DNA from: Porphyromonadaceae bacterium UBA7180
GTDB lineage: Bacteria > Bacteroidota > Bacteroidia > Bacteroidales > Muribaculaceae
Assembly: GCA_002491165.1 (NCBI GenBank)
Contig: DKVK01000073.1
Span: 1,433 to 36,497, forward strand
Length of the DNA stretch: 35,065 nucleotides
Direction: 5' to 3'
Part shown: piece by piece, positions 1-7,339 of the stretch
Layout: every line of letters starts with the position of its first letter
Position numbering within the stretch: the first letter of the stretch is position 1
Program-made: the position numbers and the translations under genes
Notes under the pieces: generated by a model
Databases searched by the model: none
Seen by the model: the letters and a program-made list of their open reading frames with translations, nothing else
Told to the model about the DNA's origin: nothing

Positions 1-54
1 GTGGGCCATGATGCCGATATTTCTCGTTAATCTAAGATCTTCGTGTTTTGCCAT
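1..54 (-). CDS. fusA: Elongation factor G, N-terminal 18 codons only
   Basis: Translation elongation GTPase that moves tRNAs and mRNA through the ribosome. Only the first 18 codons lie in the window; the rest runs off the left edge. Read on the minus strand from the ATG at 54-52 they give MAKHEDLRLTRNIGIMAH, the expected EF-G start leading into the G1 (P-loop) motif. The gene begins 19 bp after the rpsG stop, giving the classic order rpsL-rpsG-fusA. Identity rests on this short match plus gene order, which together are convincing. Confidence 0.9.
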   Translation of the reverse strand, partial: MAKHEDLRLTRNIGIMAH

Positions 55-73
55 TTTTCGGGGAATATCTCAA

Positions 74-550
74 TTAGAATCTGAAGTGGGCGAATGCGCG
101 GTTAGCCTCTGCCATGCGGTGCATGTCTTCTTTGCGTTTGAAGGCGCCGCCCTGGTCGTTGTAGGCGTCGATAATTTCGGCTGCCAGTTTGTCGGCCATG
201 GTCTTGCCGCCGCGTTTGCGTGCGAAAATGATGAGATTCTTCATGGATATGGATTCCTTGCGGTCAGGACGTATTTCAGTGGGGACCTGGAATGTGGCAC
301 CGCCGATGCGGCGCGACTTAACCTCTACTTGCGGGGTAACGTTCTCGAGGGCTTTTTTCCAGATTTCCAGTGCGGACTTCTCTTCGTTGGGCATTTTGGC
401 CTTCACGGTCTCGAGTGCCGTATAGAAGATGGTGTAGGCGGTGTTCTTCTTGCCGTCATACATCAGGTGATTGACGAACTTGGTCACGCGCTGGTCATGA
501 AAAACAGGATCCGGCAGGATCACTCTTTTCTTAGGCTTAGCTTTTCTCAT
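74..550 (-). CDS. rpsG: 30S ribosomal protein S7
   Basis: Primary 16S rRNA-binding protein of the small-subunit head. The 158-residue product has the usual S7 length and signature: MRKAKPKKR start, the DPVFHD and LMYDGKKNTA segment, GGATFQVPTEI around residue 85, and a C-terminal ANRAFAHFRF end. It sits between rpsL and fusA in the str operon, 146 bp after rpsL and 19 bp before fusA. In other bacteria S7 represses its own operon by binding mRNA; no such site could be recognised here. Nothing is truncated. Confidence 0.97.
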   Translation of the reverse strand: MRKAKPKKRVILPDPVFHDQRVTKFVNHLMYDGKKNTAYTIFYTALETVKAKMPNEEKSALEIWKKALENVTPQVEVKSRRIGGATFQVPTEIRPDRKESISMKNLIIFARKRGGKTMADKLAAEIIDAYNDQGGAFKRKEDMHRMAEANRAFAHFRF

Positions 551-696
551 TTTTGTTTAAAGATAATGTTTTTGTTTTTGGCTGCTTTTTACATCTTCAA
601 CGCGCGCTCTCTTGCGCCGCGTTTACTCAACCGTTAGCCATCCAATAAATCAAAAACTTGTTGTTGATTTTTTGTTGTAAGAAAGGGGAGCGTTAA

Positions 697-1080
<384 letters not shown>

Positions 1081-1255
1081 TATTTATCTCTGTTTATTTA
1101 TATGAGTTTGTTGTTTCTCGGGTGGCGGATTCCGGAGAACCCAACTTCCGGCGCCTCCCTGCCACAGCTTTGCCACACACTTAGATGCGCAACTAACGGC
1201 CTGAAAGACAAACCATTAGATGCAAAACTGCCGCAATTCGGCTCTGAAAGCGGTG
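1081..1255 (-). promoter_or_regulatory. Leader of the str operon (rpsL 5' UTR)
   Basis: About 170 nt separate the predicted transcription start from the rpsL ATG. The leader holds two direct copies of TTAGATGC on the plus strand (1181-1188 and 1216-1223), i.e. GCATCTAA in the transcript. No known ribosomal-protein leader motif could be recognised. A regulatory role is inferred from leader length only. Confidence 0.35.
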
Positions 1256-1286
1256 CAAAGTTACTAATTTAAAGAGAGTTATGCAA
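1256..1286 (-). promoter_or_regulatory. Promoter of rpsL-rpsG-fusA
   Basis: Read on the minus strand, TTG at 1286-1284 is followed by a 20-bp spacer and TAACTTTG at 1263-1256. This matches the Bacteroidetes primary sigma consensus (-33 TTTG/TTG, 19-21 bp, -7 TAnnTTTG). It gives the str operon its own start, separate from the secreted-protein gene upstream. Confidence 0.75.
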
Positions 1287-1400
1287 GAGTTTGAGCAAAA
1301 AAAATTGTTAAGTACGCCGTTTTTTCTGCGCGTCGCCCATCTCCCCTTCCCTTCGCCCGACCCGAAGACCTACACCTCTATATAATAAGGGAGATATGAC

Positions 1401-1426
1401 AAATGCCGGCCCGAAAGCCGGCATTT
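1401..1426 (-). terminator. Hairpin after the 1127-residue secreted protein gene
   Basis: AAATGCCGGC at 1401-1410 pairs perfectly with GCCGGCATTT at 1417-1426 around the six-base loop CCGAAA. It lies 26 bp past the stop of the minus-strand gene ending at 1452. The U-tract is short, so it could be a terminator or a 3'-end stabilising hairpin. Confidence 0.6.
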
Positions 1427-1451
1427 GCTATTATTGGGGTTATTCCGCAGG

Positions 1452-4400
1452 TTATTTCACGATGAGGCGGTGGGTGGTTTCGCCTATTGTGAGCATATAG
1501 ATGCCGGGAGCGAGCGGCAGGCGCGTCTGCGTGCCGTCGAGGTTGCGCTCGGCTACCTGCAGGCCGTCGGTGGTGAAGACGCGGGCTGTCTCGCCGTCGA
1601 AGCCATTGACGAGGATGGCACCCTTTTCTGTATTCACTGAGCCTTTGGCGTCTACCACGGCTATCACGCCGCTGTTGTCGCCCACCACTTCGATGGAGTC
1701 GATGATGGTATAGTTGTGGGACTGGCTGAAGAGGGCGTCGAGGTAGAGCTGCACCCATTTGCGTCCGAGCATATCGGCGGGGAGTTTCACTTCGGCTGTC
1801 TTCCACTCGTCGGGGCTGTCAACGCCTGTTATCACGAAATTATGAAGTTCGACTGGTTCGGTCGAAGAGTAGACTGAGCCTTGCAGCTTGAGGTTTGCGG
1901 CTTCCGCGCCGGCATAGTACTTGATTTTGACGGTAACTTCGGTCTGGCCTTCGGTAGAGAAGCGCGGCAGACCGAGCAGGCTTTCTGCGTTCACGTTTTC
2001 GGTGGAGCAATAGCCGATGAGGGCTACATTGTAGTTGCCGGCCCAGTCGGTGGCGATTTGCTGGAGTTCCATCAGAGCCCAGTTGACATCATACTGACTG
2101 CTTTCGACTTTGTACTGCACCCAAGGCTGGTAAGCGAGTTCCTGAGTCTCGAAGTCGTCGTTCATGGGGAGGGTGTAGGGGCGTCCCATCTGCGGACGTA
2201 GCACCATTAGGCGGTCGTTGTTGCCGGCGGCGTTGCGTGCCTGGACGCCTATCTGATAGATGTCTTGCGGGGCATTCGCCGGCAATGTGAAAGTATAGGA
2301 GGTTATACCCATGCCTATCGACTGGAGGTCGTAGCTTCCGCTGCGCTCGTTGTAAAGGCCTACGAAGTATTCTACCGTCGCGGGATCGACGTAACCGGGT
2401 TTGCGGTCGGCCTCGGGGGCTTCCCATGTCATGGTCATAGAAAGCATGTCCTCGCTGACGGTACCGGAGAGGTTACGCACGGTCCCGGGGATTGAAACTC
2501 CGGTGTAGACGGTTACGGTGGCGCGTTCTCCGCTGACGTTGCCGTCGTTAACCTGCACGTAGATAGTGTTGTCGCCCTGGATGGTGCCGACAGTTGCGGA
2601 AACCTGCTCACCGGGATGGCCGGTGACGGTCGATTCCGTGACGCCGGTGACAACTGCGGTCAGTGTCTTGGAGGCGTCGATGGTGGCGCCCCCGACGGTC
2701 TTGTCGGGCATCGTGAAGGTGACGGTAGCGCTGAGGGCGCCGTTCTCGCCGGCAGTGGCGGTGATGTCGGAGGCGGCCTTCGGCGAGTCGCCGGCTATGT
2801 CGTTGTCTTCCACGCGGATTTCACTGATGATGCAGCCGAGCTGTCCCTGGTTGGTGATGCAACGCACGCCTATGTAGTAGTCGCCGGCTTCGGGCACCTT
2901 GAACATGGGGTTGCCGTAGGTGCGGTAGTCGCGGCTTTCGGGGTGGAAGCGCTGCATGATGACGCCGGTCATCATGTCGGGTTCGGGATATTCGCCATAG
3001 TAGACCTCGAGCCAGGTGTCGGGGTAGATTTTGGCTTTGCTCATGCAGTCGATGTAGAAGGAGTAGTTCTTGGAGGCGTCGTCGAAGTGAGCGGCGGGGA
3101 AGATAATCCAGTCGTCGCCGGTGCCTTCGTCCACCTGGCCTGAGTAGTATCCCTCTTCCCAGTCGGTGTAAGTCCAGGTTTCATCGTCATTGTTTACATT
3201 GAAGATTTTGGCAAGACCCAGGTTCTCCTCGGTGCATTGGAAGCGGTAAGGCATCTTCCAGGCCTCGCCTGCCACTATCTCGTTGGAGTAAGTAGGTGTG
3301 GAGCGCTTGCCGTCGCAGACGGCCACTACCGATGCCGTCCAGCGCTGTGCGGGCACGGCGGGGATGGTAAGGTCGTAGCTATTGCGTTTGGTGGTGGTGA
3401 GCAGCTGGCCGTTGAGGTAAACCTCGTATTCCAGTTTCTCCTTGTCGAGGTATCCGCCGTTGACGCCCTCGGTGACGGGAGCCCAGCGGATGAGGTTTTC
3501 CGAAAGGGTCACGGACTTGGGAGCCATGGGACGGTCGGCGCCGACATACAGCTTCGTGACAAGTTCGGGACCCTGCGCGCCGTTGCAGAGGCCGGAGATT
3601 CCGAACTCGTGGTTGCCGTCGCTGACGTTATCGACCTCTACGGTGAGTTCCTGGCCCGGGGTGAAGGTGCCGGACTTGTCGAGGCGTCCGTCGATGGTGG
3701 CTTTATAAGTGAGGGTACCGCCGAGGGCGCCCCCTTCGAGGTTCTGCGTCGGCATGGTGTAGACGATGGTTCCCGAGGTGGAGCCCGGAGCGAAGTTCAC
3801 TTCCTTGAGTTCCGGACGCTTCGGGGCCGCGAAGTTTACATTGTCGCCCACGTTGAAGAGCATCTGGAAACTGGGGCCTCCCTCGAAGCTGTCCACTTTG
3901 GTGAACTCATGTGTGGCGGCGTTGATGGTGTAAAGGTCGGAACCCCACGAGCCGTCTGTGTTGTCGTAATTGCAATTCCAGTAGAACACCCCTTCGGCAG
4001 GGCTGTAGACGAGGCCGGTGACATAGAGGCCCATATTTACCGGCACATCGCAGATGAGCGTCTGCGTGCCGTCGGCGGGATTGATGGTGACGAACTGCTT
4101 GTTGAGGTTGATGCCGTACAGTTTCTTGTCCACGGGGTTGTAGCACATGGAGATGCACTGCATGCTGTAACCCTGCTGGCTCTTGCCGTAATCCTTGATT
4201 ATCTCGTATTGGAAAGGATTGGAGCCGGACGTCTTCATGAAGAGAGCCGTGGAGGCCTCGTCCTCGTCGTCTGTGCCGTATCCGTAGAAGATGTCGTTGT
4301 CGGAGTCGTAGGCACCGTTGACGAACCATCCCGTGTCGATACAGTCCTCGTCTTCCAGCTCTTTGACTATCTCTCCCGTATTGAAGTCTATTTCGTAATA

Positions 4401-4835
4401 AAGTTGTCCCCAGAAGTATCCGTATTCGAACCAGTGGTCGAAACCGCAGAGCTTTCCGTCTTTGTACCAGCCGGACTGCAGGTTGCTGAAGCTGTAGGAA
4501 CCCGGATTCCAGAGAGGGTCGCTCCACACTTTGGTGAATCCCTGCTCGTTGAACTCGTAGAGGCCGTGGTCGTTATCTCCGTGTCCGGCGGTGAGATATC
4601 CGTAGAGGGTGGTACCTCCGGCCGTCTTGCGTGCCGGGCCTGTCGCAAAGCTGCGCAGCGCGGTGACGGGCGCCGGTTTCATGCCGTAAGAGGGTTTCTG
4701 CACGGGGCGGTGGAAAGGAGATTTCGGGACATGGCGGCCGGCTCTGTTCACTGTGGGATTGATGGCCGCCGCTGCCGGGGCCAGCAACGCCACGCCTGCC
4801 GCGGCCAGTAGATACTTGAGTTTTTTGTATTCCAT
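1452..4835 (-). CDS. Large secreted fibronectin-type-III/jelly-roll protein with C-terminal sorting-like tail
   Basis: 1127 residues. An N-terminal signal peptide (MEYKKLKYLLAAAGVALLAP, cleavage near residue 24) indicates export. Residues about 75-335 look like a beta-propeller-like region with repeated W/Y/D-rich strands (NPVDKKLYGIN, SPAEGVFYWN). Fibronectin-type-III-like segments lie near 338-522 and 685-885; two jelly-roll-like segments with DDF and aromatic strands lie near 525-675 and 885-1052. The last 60 residues (VFTTDGLQVAERN...LPLAPGIYMLTIG...HRLIVK) resemble the type A sorting domain of the Bacteroidetes type IX secretion system. No catalytic motif was recognised, so an adhesin or glycan-binding role is only inferred. 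It follows two similar genes on the same strand, 177 bp downstream, so co-transcription is possible. A weak -7-like TATTTTTG occurs at 4919-4912. Confidence 0.85.
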   Translation of the reverse strand: MEYKKLKYLLAAAGVALLAPAAAAINPTVNRAGRHVPKSPFHRPVQKPSYGMKPAPVTALRSFATGPARKTAGGTTLYGYLTAGHGDNDHGLYEFNEQGFTKVWSDPLWNPGSYSFSNLQSGWYKDGKLCGFDHWFEYGYFWGQLYYEIDFNTGEIVKELEDEDCIDTGWFVNGAYDSDNDIFYGYGTDDEDEASTALFMKTSGSNPFQYEIIKDYGKSQQGYSMQCISMCYNPVDKKLYGINLNKQFVTINPADGTQTLICDVPVNMGLYVTGLVYSPAEGVFYWNCNYDNTDGSWGSDLYTINAATHEFTKVDSFEGGPSFQMLFNVGDNVNFAAPKRPELKEVNFAPGSTSGTIVYTMPTQNLEGGALGGTLTYKATIDGRLDKSGTFTPGQELTVEVDNVSDGNHEFGISGLCNGAQGPELVTKLYVGADRPMAPKSVTLSENLIRWAPVTEGVNGGYLDKEKLEYEVYLNGQLLTTTKRNSYDLTIPAVPAQRWTASVVAVCDGKRSTPTYSNEIVAGEAWKMPYRFQCTEENLGLAKIFNVNNDDETWTYTDWEEGYYSGQVDEGTGDDWIIFPAAHFDDASKNYSFYIDCMSKAKIYPDTWLEVYYGEYPEPDMMTGVIMQRFHPESRDYRTYGNPMFKVPEAGDYYIGVRCITNQGQLGCIISEIRVEDNDIAGDSPKAASDITATAGENGALSATVTFTMPDKTVGGATIDASKTLTAVVTGVTESTVTGHPGEQVSATVGTIQGDNTIYVQVNDGNVSGERATVTVYTGVSIPGTVRNLSGTVSEDMLSMTMTWEAPEADRKPGYVDPATVEYFVGLYNERSGSYDLQSIGMGITSYTFTLPANAPQDIYQIGVQARNAAGNNDRLMVLRPQMGRPYTLPMNDDFETQELAYQPWVQYKVESSQYDVNWALMELQQIATDWAGNYNVALIGYCSTENVNAESLLGLPRFSTEGQTEVTVKIKYYAGAEAANLKLQGSVYSSTEPVELHNFVITGVDSPDEWKTAEVKLPADMLGRKWVQLYLDALFSQSHNYTIIDSIEVVGDNSGVIAVVDAKGSVNTEKGAILVNGFDGETARVFTTDGLQVAERNLDGTQTRLPLAPGIYMLTIGETTHRLIVK

Positions 4836-4873
4836 AAAGTAAGGGTTTATTATTTCAGATGGATTGGGAAATA

Positions 4874-4899
4874 TCCGCCTTATCTTATAAGGAGGCGGA
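4874..4899 (-). promoter_or_regulatory. Hairpin in the leader of the 1127-residue gene
   Basis: TCCGCC (4874-4879) pairs with GGCGGA (4894-4899), and further pairing of CTTAT with ATAAG is possible inside the loop. It sits about 40 nt upstream of the ATG at 4835. It may influence translation or mark processing between adjacent genes; function is unknown. Confidence 0.35.
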
Positions 4900-4953
4900 C
4901 ATTCTTTCCTTCAAAAATAAATTAAGATATTGAAAGGTTCCCCCGGCAACGGG

Positions 4954-4988
4954 GAGGGCGGAACGGGCTGTGGGCCAGCCCCACCCTC
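4954..4988 (-). terminator. Possible terminator after the 766-residue gene
   Basis: A composite GC-rich hairpin: outer arms GAGGG (4954-4958) and CCCTC (4984-4988), inner arms GGGCTG (4965-4970) and CAGCCC (4976-4981). It begins 24 bp past the stop of the gene ending at 5013. No strong U-tract follows on the minus strand, so partial readthrough into the next gene is plausible. Confidence 0.4.
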
Positions 4989-5012
4989 TTCTTGCCGACG
5001 GGATTCAGCTTG

Positions 5013-7313
5013 TTATTTGATGATTATTTTCTTACCGTTGGCGATGTAGATGCCTGCGGGGAGTGTGCCGAGCCGGCTTGCATCAGCGCCGTTGAGCACT
5101 TTCACGCCCGTCACGGTGTAGACATCGAAGAGGGCGCCTTCGGCACCGATACCTTCGATTCCGCTTTCCGGATTGTACATCGTGATGTTCAGCGTCTGCT
5201 CGAGGTTGCCTTCGGTGAAGGTTACGTTTGCCGTCTCGTCGTCATAGCCGTCGCATGAGAAGTTGACGCGGTAGCGGGAGTCAAGCACATAGTCGGGTAT
5301 CGAGATGGAGTAACGTCCCTGTGCATCAGTAGTGGTCGAGAGTCCGGTAGCACCGTTGCCTGTGACTGTCACGGTAACGTTCTCCACCGGAGCATGGGTA
5401 GTCTCGTCGGTTACGGTACCTGAGATGACGGCACCCTGCACATACTGGCCGAGACGCAGAACGGGAAGTACGCCGACATTGCCCCAGTTGGTGGTTTCGA
5501 GCGAAACTTCGGTGGAAGAGATGCGTACGATGGCGCCGTTGCCGGCAGAGGGCACCGTGCAGAAGTAAAGCAGTGCGGAGCGGCCGCCGGCTACATTGGC
5601 TATCATGGCCACGTTGCCGCCGGTATACTCATACGGGCGGTCGAACTCAAGTTTCACGAGTTCGACAGGGTGGTAGAGGTCGCCTGAGGTGTTGAGCGTC
5701 ACCTGACCGTCGAAGTAGGGGGTAAGAGCTTCAGTGGAAATCGGGGTTATGGGCGAGCCGAACTGTGTGAAGTCGGCATCGGTGATGTAGAGTTTCAGGT
5801 TATAGTTGCTCTGGGCCGGAGCCTTGGCGGGAGCGTAGCCGTAGCCATAGTCGTCATCACCCTCTTCTCCGCCTTCGTCGCCGCCGCCTGCCGGTGCGGG
5901 TTCGGGATAGTAACCGTAGAAGGATACCGAGCTAATCTTGCTGCCCTGTGCGAGACCCGAAAGCATCGTGGCGGGGTAAACGAACTGCTGGTTGGAGTAG
6001 TTCCACAGCGGGTTGAAGGGCACGGCAAAGCTGTAGTTGTCGGGGTTGAACTCACCTACGAGCGTGCCTTCGCCGGGAAGCTGTCCCAGGGGTTCGAGAC
6101 GGATGTCCATATCCATGTTGCCGGTGAGCTGCACGTTGGAGTTGTAGGGGATGAAGCCGGCGGCGTTGGCCGTCAGGGCGAGGCCTTCGGCGGGGAGCAC
6201 GTCGATGTTGGCGACGCTGAACGAGTAGTTGCCGGTGGCGTCGGTAGTGACGCTCTGGCCGTTGAAGGCAACGGTTGCGCCCGGGATGGCCTCGGAGTCG
6301 GCGGAGTCGAGCACTCGGCCCGACAGCGTGGCGGGAACGGGGAGTTTCGTCATCACGAAGTTGCCGAGCAGGAGGTCGCCGCCCGAGCGTATGTCAACCA
6401 CCTGGCTGAAGTCTTCGTAGCCGGTGGCGGAGGCAGTCAGGGTGTAGGTGGCGTCCATGTCCACGTCATCGATGGTGAAAGAGAAGGAGCCCGACGTGTC
6501 GGTGGTCGCGGTTTGTCCGCCGAGCGATACTGTGGCGCCGCTGATGCCGTTGTTGTTGAGCGAAGACACCATCTTGCCGGAAACACGGGCTTCGACAGCC
6601 ACGCGCGCACCGGCGTAACCTATCTTGACGACAGGAGTGCGGGGATTGGTCGAACCGGTGTATTTCGTCCATTTCTTGGTATTGATACCATAACCGACAG
6701 TGGTGTATCCCGTCTCGCGGTAGCCGCCGTATGAATTGCCGGCGGTGCCGTTGTTGGCGGTCATGAACGTAGTGTATGGTGCCACGCACGTGCTGAGGCC
6801 ATCGTTCATAGTTATGAATATAACCAGGTTTTCGCCGGTGTATTCGAAGCCCGTGTCATTAGTAAAAGTAAGGATTTCCACGGGTTCTGCGGCAGATCCA
6901 AGTTTCTCAACCGTCGTTAACGTGACATCGGCAAACTTCGTGACCTTCGACAAGTCGAAAAGGGTCGTGGCAGCCGAGCCCTCGTTTTCGCCCGGGATAA
7001 TGAAATCGTCAATCGATGTGGAAGTGGTGTTGCCGATGTACAACGAATATTGAACAGTACCCGATTTTGCATCCTGATAGCCGAAGAAGGTCAGTTCCTT
7101 AATCAGCGTGTTGGCGTTCATCGAGAGGAAATCCTTGCGGTAGATGGTCACACCTTGCGCATACTTGCTCATGGTGTACACAGGGAGATTACTCGTCCGG
7201 TACTGGTAGTCGTTGGCCTTTATGGTGCCAACCTGCTTGTATTCAAGCTGGGCATTGGCAGCCGGAGCCGTCAGGCATAAGGCGGCGAGTGCCGCAGTCA
7301 GTAATTTTTTCAT
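5013..7313 (-). CDS. Secreted protein with three carboxypeptidase-regulatory-like domains and sorting-like tail
   Basis: 766 residues with a signal peptide (MKKLLTAALAALCLTAPAANA). Domain order: a beta-rich domain at about 30-233; carboxypeptidase-regulatory-like (transthyretin-like) domains at about 235-322 and 324-407 (VSGKMVSS...GATVSLGG, LSGRVLDS...IPGATVAFNG); a second copy of the beta-rich domain at about 415-622; a third regulatory-like domain at about 624-712 (ISGTVTDETTHAPVENVTVTV); and a C-terminal tail with VYTVTGVKVL and LPAGIYIANGKKIIIK, resembling type IX sorting domains. Residues about 470-500 form an acidic Gly/Glu/Asp/Tyr-rich insert inside the second beta-rich copy. No catalytic residues were recognised. 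The start lies 26 bp after the stop of the 1106-residue gene, so the two are probably one transcript. Likely a surface or extracellular structural or binding protein. Confidence 0.85.
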   Translation of the reverse strand: MKKLLTAALAALCLTAPAANAQLEYKQVGTIKANDYQYRTSNLPVYTMSKYAQGVTIYRKDFLSMNANTLIKELTFFGYQDAKSGTVQYSLYIGNTTSTSIDDFIIPGENEGSAATTLFDLSKVTKFADVTLTTVEKLGSAAEPVEILTFTNDTGFEYTGENLVIFITMNDGLSTCVAPYTTFMTANNGTAGNSYGGYRETGYTTVGYGINTKKWTKYTGSTNPRTPVVKIGYAGARVAVEARVSGKMVSSLNNNGISGATVSLGGQTATTDTSGSFSFTIDDVDMDATYTLTASATGYEDFSQVVDIRSGGDLLLGNFVMTKLPVPATLSGRVLDSADSEAIPGATVAFNGQSVTTDATGNYSFSVANIDVLPAEGLALTANAAGFIPYNSNVQLTGNMDMDIRLEPLGQLPGEGTLVGEFNPDNYSFAVPFNPLWNYSNQQFVYPATMLSGLAQGSKISSVSFYGYYPEPAPAGGGDEGGEEGDDDYGYGYAPAKAPAQSNYNLKLYITDADFTQFGSPITPISTEALTPYFDGQVTLNTSGDLYHPVELVKLEFDRPYEYTGGNVAMIANVAGGRSALLYFCTVPSAGNGAIVRISSTEVSLETTNWGNVGVLPVLRLGQYVQGAVISGTVTDETTHAPVENVTVTVTGNGATGLSTTTDAQGRYSISIPDYVLDSRYRVNFSCDGYDDETANVTFTEGNLEQTLNITMYNPESGIEGIGAEGALFDVYTVTGVKVLNGADASRLGTLPAGIYIANGKKIIIK
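5448..6071 (-). other. Beta-rich repeated domain, copy 2 (766-residue protein)
   Basis: Encodes residues about 415-622. Landmarks shared with the other copies: SKISSVSFYGY, NLKLYI, FDGQVTLNTSG, YEYTGGNVAMI and a closing GVLPVLRLG strand. It carries the extra acidic glycine-rich loop. Similarity was judged by eye at protein level. Confidence 0.55.
6615..7226 (-). other. Beta-rich repeated domain, copy 1 (766-residue protein)
   Basis: Encodes residues about 30-233. Landmarks: TLIKELTFFGYQ, QYSLYIGNT, ILTFTNDTGFEYTGENL and a closing RTPVVKIGY strand. It lies just before the first carboxypeptidase-regulatory-like domain. Confidence 0.55.
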
Positions 7314-7339
7314 TTAGTATAGTTTTTAGTGTTTATTTT

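Noticed and set aside
3237..4811. 524-codon open frame antisense to the 1127-residue secreted protein
   Set aside because: It mirrors a gene with signal peptide and recognisable domains on the other strand. Its product is Val/Gly/His-rich with no domain or signal peptide, as expected for a codon-bias shadow.
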